DNA of 64,000 bases from Liolophura sinensis (taxonomy: Eukaryota > Mollusca > Polyplacophora > Chitonida > Chitonidae): the NCBI RefSeq assembly GCF_032854445.1, contig NC_088303.1:11353501-11417500 (forward strand), given 5' to 3'. Below are positions 12,901 through 24,024 of the stretch, one piece after another. Position 1 is the first letter of the stretch, and the number at the start of each line of letters is the position of its first letter. The translations under genes and the position numbers were made by a program. Under the pieces are notes generated by a model. It did not search any database. It had not been told where the DNA came from and was given only the letters and a program-made list of their open reading frames with translations.

Positions 12901-15900
12901 AGCTTTGACATTATGCCCATTCACATAACAGTCAATGTACAGCATGACGACTTGGCCAAAACTCTCTGGAGCAAACTCCATTGCTGTTTCCATGTTAGAC
13001 TCCACATTTTTTAACCTGCAATAGAACAGGACAACCTCTCAACATCAAACAGGATCAGTCACAAATTACCAAAGTAAAGTATTTATTTGCTTGGTGTTTG
13101 GCGCCATACTCAAGAATGTTTCACTTAGAAGACAGTGGTCAGCATTATGGTGGGAGAAAACCGGTCAGATGCCCTGGAAACCTACAACCATCTGCAGGTT
13201 GCTGACAGACCTTTCCACGTACGGCCAAGGTAAAGTAATATGGGTAAATGTAATCTTTACATGTTATGAGGAGAGGTGCCCTAATATGAACACACTCCTC
13301 AGCCTTGTACATTCCATGCAGATTTGAATAACCTTCTCAGCAAGACTCAATGAATTTCAGAGTTCTTGCAGCTACAACAGCTATGCAAATCAAGCTGATT
13401 AATATGCAAATCGATGTAAGTATAGGCTTGAACAGGACAAAAAGGAGTACAACTCTTACAAGAAGTACACTGTACCAATACATGGTACTCTTTATGTTAG
13501 CTGAAGTATTTAAACCACACCTGATTTCCTCTGCAATCAGTTTTTGTACTTCAGGGTCAAATGGATTAGCTGACAAAAGTTTCATTCTCTCTCGTTCTTT
13601 GTCATGTCTTTCTTTCTGCTGTCGGCGAAAAACTTGTGTAAAACGTTCTGAAAGCATTAGGCATATTAATATGTGTCAATCATACAGGTTATGACGTGGA
13701 AAGTTACTGACAAATTTTACAATAAGCAACATACAGATATGCACATTATAAGACACAAAATGAGCTTTTTTCAGTAATTTCTAAACCATAGTTATAAATA
13801 ACAGTGAACATTACCTCGCCAGCAAAAAACATTTTTAATACCCTAAAAAGATTTTTACAATTACAATCTAATGAATTTCCAACCATAAGAGGGTGGCCAT
13901 TCATTGTATCATTTAGTGTGGCAATGTTTACATACATCTAAAAGTCATTCCACAGATTCAAGTCTTGTGACAATCTTTGTTCATATGAGTTTTAGGAGGT
14001 GTGGTTCTTAACTTCACATCTATTTAACGCCTAATACAAATGGCTAGATTCATACCTAAACTGCCACTGAGGAGAGCATCAGCCAATTCTGGGTTTCTTT
14101 CCTTTAAGATGGACAGCTCATGGGGACTGGCTAAGAGAATGTCACGTACAGATTTGGGGTCTTCCATGGCCTCTTGCGGGGAGCGTGGAGGTTGATTCCT
14201 GCCCACTGCTGGATGAGCTCCCGAGCCCCCCGGGATTGCTATGCTGCCAAAGTCAATGCTGAGTGGGCCACCTGCTGTGGGATAACCAAGTAACCAAGTT
14301 TTGGAATATTTCATGTGCATAGTTGATGTTGCAAATGACACAGTAACATTACGAAAGATGCAACTTACATAATATATACATATACAGCAAGTACTAGAAA
14401 CAGTGCGCCTTGAACACTTTATGGTATTTTGCTCTTGTGATTGATGGCGCAGTACCTCAAATTTTATATAATAAAACTGCTTGATTGTAGGACAATCTCT
14501 CCTCATGTGCAGATATGGAAACTTCTCAACCTATTCCTTCACTTTTTCTTGAGACATTGATTCATTTCATCGCAATTATTCTTCAAGCAAATTTTATGAA
14601 TCTAACTCCTATGACACTGGTGGAGACAAAACCAGCTTCCGATGCAATCATGCAATGCAAGTGTGAATGGCTATGTGATAAAATAAGGGTTATAGCTTAT
14701 CTAGGCAACATGGTGTCTAGTCTGCAGAAGAGCTTGTTAGGCAGTTCTAAGTGACAAAAAGACCTGTGGGTCTAGTGAAGAGATAAAGGAAGAGTAGCTA
14801 TAATATTACTTGGATTCCACACATAAACTGCAAGACAGAACCAAAATTCTCCAAAAATTCAGTGTTCTTTAAAAGGAAAGAGCTGTGTTTTCAGTCATGC
14901 CAGCATAATAACTTCAACCTGGTAGCTAGGTATCTCTGCAGGGCTGTGATTACGAATACTATCAACAGCCTTGTCCACTTTTATAAGCTTGCCTTGAACA
15001 CCTCTGTACCTGTTGTTCTCAATGTATTAATGCAGTCCACAAAATAATGTGTCCCTAACCCGTGTCATTTCTGCATATAATCCATTACTTTTTATCACTG
15101 AAAGTTATCCGTCATCAGGAAATTCCTTATTGAGCAGCGTCAATTCTGGGTGCATCCTTTTTGAGTCTCCTTCTTCCTTGTTATGGAAGATACTATTTCA
15201 CTGGAATGGCACTTGCTTGTGTGACGGCAACACCCAGCAGTGAATGGGCTCAGCAAGGAGTTGTTGTCCTTTACTGATAGCATACAGCCATAAAAAGTAA
15301 TCGATGGCATGCACAAATGGACCTGAATTAGGGAGTTTTATGCCGTACTCAAGAATATTTCACTTATATGACGGCAGCTTTAGTGTATTTAGGACAAGAC
15401 AGGGATTACAGAAATGTTCAAGTTAGGCTTATGGAATAAGACGAGGCCATGATAGCCCTGTTTTTGCAGTGCTAATCACAGTGCTAAAGACATGACAGAG
15501 CTGTAGTATCTAGGCCATATGATTTAAGCCTCACGTCGCACTGTGCTAATAAACCAAGTCAGCATTTCAGGAATCTAACGTATTCACGTAGGTTTGTATG
15601 AGACAGGGTGGGTCCTCTCGCAAACTAATGCAGATAAAAGGTGATTTTACGGTAGCTGCTAGTATTGCGCCATTGGGCCAACAGACCTGGCTGTACAAAA
15701 TGTATGTTCAGTCTAGCATATACTGTAAAATCTCACTTTTAGCTACATCATATTTCTGTGACTTGCAGAACTCCTGAAATGCCGACGGCTTATTCTTAAT
15801 TAAAGGGTTCTATAGGGCCAATGAGAGATACAAGTTCTCAGGATTTCCGCATTGGGGCACTCGCAGATATACCGAAAGCTGGGGTTAGAACCCTGGACGT

Positions 15901-16512
15901 ACATGGCTTTCACACATCCGCGTTGGGAAAATGGAGTGTTTTCTAACTCCAACTTCCAGTATGTGCGCTAGCGCCCGAATGCAGAACTCCCAAGAACTCA
16001 TATCTCTCACAGGCCCTATACTATATGGCAGTGACACAAATTTGAGCCTTTCTTCCAACAATACAATGATATCAACCCAAAAGTAAAAATAAACTGTCAC
16101 TTGGCCTAGCAACAGCACTACCAGTTATTTGATAGCAGTGACTGGTGAGCGACACTCAGTCAGTGAGCGACAATAGCTACATGTACATCTGCTGTCGTGT
16201 TTGATAGCTCTACTGTACAGTCACGGCCCACATCACACCTTGCTGCTGTTGTCGCTGTTGACCAAATCCTAAGGCTTGTCCTTGATTCCCAGTAATTTGC
16301 TGAAGTAGCAAAACATCTCCATTTTTAATTCCATAGTCTTTTAAAGTTCGTTTGTTGTCATGCAGTGGACGGCCATTCCACAAAATAGCAATTTCCGAGG
16401 ACGGAATCTCCGTTTCAAATTCACACAGAGCTTTGAAATTTTCTAATTCCAAGTCATCACTAACGTCCAGAGAAAACATCTGGTCAGACAGAGTTGTGAC
16501 TGTAAGCTGCAT
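9762..16512 (-). CDS. DDI2: DDI1/DDI2 homologue, ubiquitin-shuttle aspartic protease
   Basis: Eight exons (16512-16239, 14271-14056, 13647-13521, 13015-12888, 12165-12037, 11212-11109, 10316-10124, 9979-9762) join in frame to 462 residues; all introns are GT-AG. The start is the ATG at 16512, giving the N-terminal ubiquitin-like domain (residues 1 to about 75). Next come a linker and the helical domain (about 110-190; [20 protein letters not shown]), then the retroviral-like protease domain. Its catalytic motif DSGA has Asp247 just before the exon 4/5 junction, and the family block [16 protein letters not shown] lies in exon 6. The C-terminus (about 418-458) is a UBA domain with [13 protein letters not shown]. 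In the DDI family the protease cleaves heavily ubiquitinated clients such as NFE2L1-type factors and delivers substrates to the proteasome. All expected domains and the catalytic residue are intact. Confidence 0.95.
11441..11612 (-). mobile_element. SINE family 1 fragment in a DDI intron
   Basis: The sequence reads TTATTTCTTTATTTGACTGT, then the tail-proximal body (CAAGAATATTCCACTTA, CATCATGGTGGGAGGAAACT, CCCACAACCATCCGCAGG), with an internal deletion before GCATGAGCTGGACTTG. It lies in the intron between DDI exons 5 and 6, though closer to exon 6, in the same orientation as the gene. Confidence 0.75.
13080..13228 (-). mobile_element. 5'-truncated SINE family 1 in a DDI intron
   Basis: It starts with TATTTATTTGCTTGGTGTTT and carries the family blocks for CAAGAATGTTTCACTTA, GCATTATGGTGGGAGAAAAC and CAGACCTTTCCACGTACGGC. 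The tRNA-like head is missing. It lies between DDI exons 3 and 4. Confidence 0.75.
15330..15382 (-). mobile_element. Short SINE family 1 remnant
   Basis: Only the tail-proximal block is recognisable (TTTTATGCCGTACTCAAGAA, then TATTTCACTTATATGACGGC). It lies in DDI intron 1. Confidence 0.55.
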
Positions 16513-18360
16513 TCTGCCTGAAAGAAATTAAGATATCTTTCAAATAGACAAAAGCACACGGTTAACTCCGTTGTCAAAATGATGCGTTGTATATCCTGTT
16601 GAACAGAGCCTGTACGCATGCGCTAAAGCTTGTGCGTGGGATTCTGGGAGAGGAAACTGGAAATCCCCTACACGTGGTTTTGTTTACATCAGCTGGCAAC
16701 CGCTTGCTGATAAGCTGATGTGGTTTCAGCGATAGCTGGCTAGGCTCAGACAGGAGCTTCCGTTTTGGGCACTCAAGTACCTATGCCAGGTTAAGCATAA
16801 CAATTCTACAACGAAGCGCGCAGTTTTCGGTAAAAATAAACACAGTTCAGTTCATTTTGTCAACTTTTAAACTCGGTAAAAGAAAGACACGCATGTGTAG
16901 CGACAGATGAAATAGCTTGGTCGGCAGCTTATAGGTGTGAACATATAGATCACGTTGATTACCTGTGTATGTACATGTATAATTTTAAGATCTTGAACAA
17001 TTTACTGATACCCTCTTTCTTGCCTGATAAGATGGCCCGTGGTTTTTCCCAAAGACCCACTGCATATATACTGGGACTAATATAAGTGTTATGTTACTCC
17101 CAGATACATACAAGAGCTGTTGAATGTGCAGTCCTTCAGGGTGAAAAGTAGATTTGAGGTAAGTTTAATAAGGATAATGGATTATTTCACTCTTAAACCA
17201 GATCAGAACGTCAGCCACTCATATAAAGAGCATTCGTGTAGGCCTATGACTGTAATCTTCCAATTTGTGCTCGACTGTATTTTTCTTCCAAACACTCAAG
17301 TTAAACCCTTTCCAATGCTTTCCAGTAGTTATCTTGTAAGAGTGTTGTAGGCCTTAACATACATACAGAACGTTTTCCGTTTTCTACATACTGACCCAGA
17401 CTACATCCCAAAGTCTTATGTATCCCTCAATGTGAACTTCGGCATCAGTAGAGATGAATATATGCCAGGACCACTGTACCTTCTCATTTACACCTGTATA
17501 TGAAAATGGACAGATCTACACAATATTTTAGTCCATTATAACCAATTGTCTAGCACTTAATTAGGTACATATTAATTAATATGTGTATATATTATGTATA
17601 TTCTTTATGTGATAAAGATTATTTTAGATCTTGTAATATTCAGCATAAACAACATATAGGTGAGAACAAATTTGAGGATATATCACATCAGGAGACCCTT
17701 AAAGATGACTGTTCCATGTGTCAGTTTTATTGATGGAGGTAACCAAAGTGCCCCAGGTAAACCACTGACATTTGACCAGTTACTGACAAACTTTTATTCC
17801 CATATGGGATATAGAGCTATGCACAACACATTGCGGTCTTCAACAATCGTTTGACTGTGTTGATCCCATTGAAGGCCTTGATTAACTTGACACCTCACGT
17901 ATCCTAGCAACTGAAATACAAGAATCACTCAGCCATGACCTGCTCCCAGTGTGATTTAATACAACATTTACACAAATATCTGAAGATATGATTATCAGAG
18001 GGCAACTTTTATCTGCAGAATCTGCAGTAGTTGAGAACAAATTCATTCTGAAAGAAATCAGTTTTCATCAATTTTCTAGGACATTTTCTTTCGTAATAAA
18101 TTTTGACTACTGAGAATGTCTTGGTTTTGTGTATGCTTGTTGTTAAAAATCATATCTTAGTGACTTTTGCTGTTATTCTCAAATTTCTTACTATGTTTTA
18201 AAATTTGTCTTGAATGGGAGGAACTGTGTTTGATGAAATTCTCAGCTATCTTTAATTCAGCCAAGAACAGAAAAGGAGAAATTAAGGTAAAACTGTGCAT
18301 AGTCAGTTAAAATCTAAAGTTTGTAGTTTATAGTTTTACCTTCAGTCTAACATCATAATG
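16513..18360. other. DDI upstream region, no gene seen
   Basis: This region between the DDI start and the 37-bp array should hold the DDI promoter. I see no clear TATA box. At 17735-17790 lies a repeat-like fragment (GTGCCCCAGGTAAACCACTG) related to one near 5870. The 64-codon open frame over it is probably repeat-derived. Confidence 0.45.
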
Positions 18361-21300
18361 GGTGTTTCAGGCACTCTGACCACTTGGTCAATGTGTCAGT
18401 TTCAGACACTAACCACTTGGTCAGTGTGGAACAGTTTCAGGCACTCTACCCTCTTGGTCAATGTTTCAGTTTCAGACACTAACCACTTGGTCAATGTGTA
18501 AGTTTTAGACACTCTAACCACTTGGCCAATGTGGAACACTTTCAGACACTCTACCCGCTTGGCCAATGTGGAACAGTTTCAGACACTTTTACCACTTGGT
18601 CGATGTGGAACAGTTTCAGACACTCTAACCACTTGGCCATTTTGGAGCAGTTTCAGGCACTCTAACCACTTGGTCAATGTGAAACAGTTTCAGACACTAA
18701 CCACTTGGTCATTGTGGAGCAGTTGTAGACACTCTGACCACTTGGCCATGTGGAGCAGTTTCAGGCACTGTAAGCAATTGGCCAACGTGGAACAGTTTCA
18801 GACACTCTACCCGCTTAGCTAATGTGGAACAGTTTCAGACATTCTTACCACTTGGTCGATGTGGAACAGTTTTAGATCCTCTAACCACTTGGCCAGTGTG
18901 GAACAGTTCCAGACACTCTAACCACTTGGCCAGTGTGGAACAGTTTCAGACAACCACTTGGCCATTGTGGAACAGTTTCAGACACTAATTGCTTGGCTAA
19001 TGTGGAGCAGCTTAAGACACTCTAACCACTTGATCAATGAGGAACAGTTTCAGACACTCTAACAGCTTGGTCAACGTTTCAGTTTCAGACACAAACCACT
19101 TGGTCAATGTGTAAGTTTTAGACACTCTAACCACTTGGCCAGTGTGGAACAGTTTCAGACAATCTAGCCACTTGGCCAATGTGGAACAGTTTCAGACATT
19201 CTACCCACTTGGTTTATATGGAGCAATTTTAAACACTCTAACCACTTGGCTAATATGGAATAGTTTCAGACTCTCTACCTGCTTGGTCAATGTGGAACGG
19301 TTTCAGACACTCTACCCGCTTGGCCAGTGTGGAACAGTTTCATACACTCTTACCACTTGGTTGATATGGAACAGTTTCAGACATTCTAACCACTCGGCCA
19401 TTATGGAACAGTTTCAGACACTCTAACCACTTGACCATGTGGAGCAGTTTCAGACACTCTACCTGCTTGGCTAATGTGGAACAGTTTCAGACACTCTTAC
19501 CACTTGGTTGATGTGGAACAGTTTCAGACACTCCAACCACTTGGCCATTGTGGAATAGTTTCAGGCACTGTAACAACTTGGCCATGTGGAGCAGTTTCAG
19601 ACACTCTAACCACTTGGCCATTGTGGAACAGTTTCAGACACTAACTGTTTGGCTAATGTGGAGCAGTTTCAGACACTCTAACCACTTGGTCGATGTGGAA
19701 CAGTTTCAGACACTCTAACCACTGTGCCATTGTGGAATAGTTTCAGACACTCTAACCACTTGGCCAATGTGGAACAGTTTCAGACACTCTAACCACTTGG
19801 CCAGTGTGGAACAGTTTCAGACACTAACTGCTTGGCTAATGTGGAGCAGCTTCAGACACTCTAACCACTTGATCAATGAGGAACAGTTTCAGACACTCTA
19901 ACAGCTTGGTCAATGTTTCAGTTTCAGACACAAACCACTTGGTCAATGTGTAAGTTTTAGACACTCTAACCACTTGGCCAAAGTGGAACACTTTCAGACA
20001 ATCTAACCACTTGACCAATGTGGAACACTTTCAGACACTCTACCCACTTGGTTTATGTGGAGCAATTTTAGACACTCTAACCACTTGGCTAATATGGAAC
20101 AGTTTCAGACACTCTACCCGCTTGGTCAATGTGGAACAGTTTCAGACACTCTACCCGCTTGGCTAATGTGAAACAGTTTCAGACACTCTTACCACTTGGT
20201 CGATGTGGAACAGTTTCAGACACTCTAACCACGTGGCCATTGTGGAACACTTTCAGACACTCTAACCACTTGGCCATGTGGGGCAGTTTCAGGCACTCTA
20301 ACCGCTTGGTCAATGTGGAACAGTTTCAGGCACTGTAAGCAATTGGCCAGTGTGGAACAGTTTCAGACACTCTACACGCTTGGCTAATGTGGAACAGTTT
20401 CAGACACTCTTACCACTTGGTCGATGTGGAACAGTTTCAGACACTCTAACCATTTGGCCAGTGTGGAACAGTTTCAGACACTCTAACCACTTGGCCAATG
20501 TGGAACAGTTTCAGACACTCTAACCACTTGGCCAGTGTGGAACAATTTCAGGCACTAACTGCTTGGCTAATGTGGAAGAGTTTCAGACACTCTTACAACT
20601 TGGTTGATGTGGAACAGTTTCAGACACTCTAACCACTTGGCCAATGTGGAACAGTTTCAGACACTTGGTCATGTGGAGCTGTTGAGACAATCTAACCACT
20701 TGGCCATTTGGAGCAGTTTCAGACACTCTACCTGCTTGGTTAATGTGGAGCAGTTTCAGACACTCTTACCACTTGGTCGATATGGAACAGTTTCAGACAC
20801 TCTAACCACTTGGCCATGTGGAGCAGTTTCAGGCACTCTAACCACTTGGCCAATGTGGAACAGTTTCAGACACTCTAACCACTTGGCCATTGTGGAACAG
20901 TTTCAGACACTAACTGCTTGGCTAATGTGGAGCAATTTCAGACACTCTAACCACTTGATCAATGTGGAACACTTTCAGACACTCTAACCGCTTGGCCATT
21001 GTGGAACATTTTCAGACACTCTTACCACTTGGTCATTGTGGAACAGTTTTCAGACACTCTAACCACTTGGCCACTGTGGAACAGTTTTAGACACTCTAGC
21101 CACTTGGCCAGTGTGAAGCAGTTTCAGACAATCCATCCATTTGACCAGTGTGGAACAGTTTCGGACACTTTAGCCAGCTGGCCAATGTGAAGTAGTTTCT
21201 GACACTCTAGCCACTTCCCCATTATGAAGCAGTTTCACACAAGCCAGCGTGAAGCAGTTTCAGACAATCTAGCCAGCTGGCCAATGTGAAGCAGTTTCAG

Positions 21301-21530
21301 ACACTCTAGACACTTGACTAATGTGAAGCAGACAATCTAGCCACCTGGCCAATGTGAAGCAGTTTCAGACACATTAGCCACTTTACTAATGTGAAGCAGA
21401 CAATCTAGCCAACTGGCCAATTTGAAGCTAATTCAGACAATCTATCCACCTGGCTAATGTGAAGCAGTTTCTGACGCATTAACCACCGGACCAATACATG
21501 TGTAGGAGTTTGACACTCTAACCACCAAAG
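18361..21530. repeat. 37-bp satellite-like array with higher-order structure
   Basis: Roughly 85 units of ACCACTTGGCCAGTGTGGAA followed by CAGTTTCAGACACTCTA run for 3.2 kb. The variable dinucleotide block after TTGG (CCA, TCA, TCG, CTA) marks variant monomers. A variant run (AGTTTCAGACACAAACCACT onward) recurs at 19081 and 19920, a spacing of 839 bp, so blocks of many monomers were copied together. The right end (after about 21170) is more divergent, with GTGAAGCAG variants. Open frames are repeat artefacts. Confidence 0.93.
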
Positions 21531-21915
21531 GTATTCATGGTTATGTGGTGGCTATTCATGGTTATGTGGCGGCTATTCAAGGTTACGTGGAGGGTATTCT
21601 TGGTTACATAGAGGGTATTCATGGTTATGTGGCAGCTATTCAAGGTTACGTGGAGGGTATTCTTGGTTACATAGAGGGTATTCATGGTTATGTGGCAGCT
21701 ATTCAAGGTTACGTGGAGGGTATTCTTGGTTACATAGAGGGTATTCATGGTTATGTGGCAGCTATTCAAGGTTACGTGGAGGGTATTCTTGGTTACATAG
21801 AGGGTATTCAAGGTTATGTGGAGGGTATTCAAGGTTATGTGGAGGGTATTCTTGGTTATGTGGAGGGTATTCAAGGTTATGTGGAGGGTATTCAAGGTTA
21901 TGTGGAGGGTATTCT
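21531..21915. repeat. 21-bp minisatellite organised as 63-bp higher-order units
   Basis: The basic unit is GGTTATGTGGAGGGTATTCA plus A. Three variants in order (Ggtattcatggttatgtggc type, ggttacgtggag type, ggttacatagag type) form a 63-bp block repeated about four times before simple 21-bp units. Because 21 and 63 are multiples of three, frames stay open on both strands, with heptad-like GYVEGIQ on plus. No start context, splice signal or codon constraint supports a real protein. Confidence 0.9.
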
Positions 21916-22513
21916 AGTCAAATGGAGATTAATAGTTACATGGAAGTATTTATATTTATTTATCATAATATATACAATTAATATAAAACAGAAATCATTC
22001 TTGTAGAACAGAACGTCACGCTTATAAAACCTCATTTACGTTGGACAAATTATACCACACAAAACTTGTCAAATGGTCATTTCATCAGTTTCAGAATTAC
22101 ACCTCCCCTGACTATAATGCTGTTGTTAAGGGAGAAACCTGCCTGCCATGGTCATTAGTGGAGTGTGCTGTATGAAGTTAACCACTGATAGTCTGTGACA
22201 TACTAGTACCTATAGGAGCAGATACAATGTAATAAGCACTGGATTTTAACTGGATAACATTATACCTTTGACTAATAACGTGATAATCAAGCCTCTGAGT
22301 GTGAAGAAGGTAAAAAAATCTGAAGGTTTTGTTCACTGTCAGAGGCCTTTGAATGTAAGTAAAGATATACGTCATAGCAACGTATGAAAATTTAGATGAC
22401 ACTTTGTGAGCACATTTACATTCCCATCCAAATCAGTAAACATTTACAACACGGACAAATTAGGCAACTGTCAACTGTACTTGAAACACTTTTGCAACTT
22501 TTGAAAATAATAA
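21916..22513. other. Unique spacer between two arrays
   Basis: This is about 600 bp of AT-rich unique sequence between the 21-bp and 79-bp arrays. No gene was recognised. Confidence 0.5.
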
Positions 22514-23938
22514 AGCTGTCCAACTCCCTGTCACACTGTTTGTGCCGTCATCTGAACACAGTATTCAGCTGTGATCTGTGGTGCTCCCTTAAAGCTGTTC
22601 AGCTCCCTGTCACACTGTTAGTGCCCTCAGGTGAACACAGCATTCAGCTGGCATCAATGGTGCTCCCACACAGCTGTTCAGCTCCCTGTCACACTGTTAG
22701 TGCCCTCGGGTGAACACAGCTTTCAGCTGGGACCTGTGGTGCTCCCATACAGCTTTTCAGTTCCCTGTCACACTGTTGGTGCCTTCATCTCAACACAGTG
22801 TTCAGCTGTGATTTCTAGTGCTCCCGTACAGCTGTTCAGCTACCTGTCACACTGTCAGTGCCCTCAGGTGAACACATCATTCAGCTGGCATCTATGGTGC
22901 TCCCATATGGCTCCCTGTCACACTGTTAGTGCCCTCAGGTGAACATAGCATTCAGCTGGCATCAATGGTGCTCCCACACAGCTGTTCAGCTCCCTGTCAC
23001 ACTGTTAGTGCCCTCAGGTGAACACAGCATTCAGCTGGCATCAATGGTGCTCCCACACAGCTGTTCAGCTCCCTGTCACACTGTTAGCGCCCTCGGGTGA
23101 ACATAGCTTTCAGCTGGGACCTGTGGTGCTTCCATACAGCTGTTCAGCTACCTGTCACACTGTTAGTGCCCTCAGGTGAACACATCATTCAGTTGGCATC
23201 TATGGTGCTCCCATATGGCTGTTCAGCTCACTGTCACACTGTTGGTGTGCTCAGGTGAACACATTGTTCAGCTGGGATCTATGGTACTCTCATACAGTTG
23301 TTCATCTCCCTGTCACACTGTTGGTGCCCTTGGCTGAACACAGCGTTTAGCTGGGACCTGTGGTGCTCCCATACAGCTGCTCATCTCCCTGTCACACTGT
23401 TGGTGCCCTCAGGTGAACACAGCGTTCAGCTGGGATCTACGGTACTCCCATACAGCTGTTCAGCTCCCTGTCACACTGTTGGTGCCCTCAGGTGAACACA
23501 GTGTTCAGCTGTGATCTGTGATGGTCCCATACAGCTTTTCAGCTCCCTGTCACACTGTTGGTGCCTTCAGGTGAACACAACGTTCAGCTAGGATCTATGG
23601 TGCTCCCATACAGCTGTTCAGCTCCCTGTCACACTGTTGGTGCCCTCAGGTGAATACAGTGTTCAACTGTGCTCCTGTGGTGCTCCCACATAGCTGTTCA
23701 GCTCCCTGTCACACTGTTGGTGCCCTCAGGTGAACACAGCGTTCAGCTGGGATCTATGGTGCTCCCATACAGCTGTTCAGCTCCCCTGTAACACTGTTGG
23801 TGCCCTCAGGTGAACACAGTATTCATCTGTGATCGTTGACGGTACCATACAGCTTTTCAGCTCCCTGTCACAATGTTAGTGCCCTCAGGTGAACACATTG
23901 TTCAGCTGGGATTTATGGTGCTCCCATACAGCTGTTCG
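22514..23938. repeat. 79-bp minisatellite array abutting the PIGP last exon
   Basis: About 18 units run in tandem, each with CCCATACAGCTGTTCAGCTC, CCTGTCACACTGTTGGTGCC and CTCAGGTGAACACAGCGTTC followed by AGCTGGGATCTATGGTGCT. The array ends at 23938, directly against sequence that matches the PIGP C-terminal coding region. On the minus strand the first unit encodes the end of that exon (frame reading EQLYGSTINPS). Confidence 0.92.
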
Positions 23939-24024
23939 CTGACATCAGACAGGCACATATCCCGCAGTGGTGGAACACTGCTGTGTAGGAACTGCTTGAT
24001 CACTTTGATACTTTGCATATTTAT
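23902..24024 (-). pseudogene. PIGP: PIGP exon 4 in two reading frames
   Basis: The acceptor TTGATTGACAG leads into a frame encoding DKYAK, matching the human DNYAK segment. About 30 bases later the homologous PPLRD-x(3)-SDVSEQ segment continues in the +1-shifted frame. The shift sits at GCAGTTCC TACACA GCAGTGTTCC, which looks like an imperfect local duplication of about 16 bp. If the sequence is right, this allele makes a protein with an altered C-terminus. Confidence 0.55.

Noticed and set aside
21518-22006. Long frames on both strands with GYVEGIQ-type repeats
   Set aside because: They follow directly from a 21-bp repeat unit divisible by three. There is no start context, splice signal or domain.
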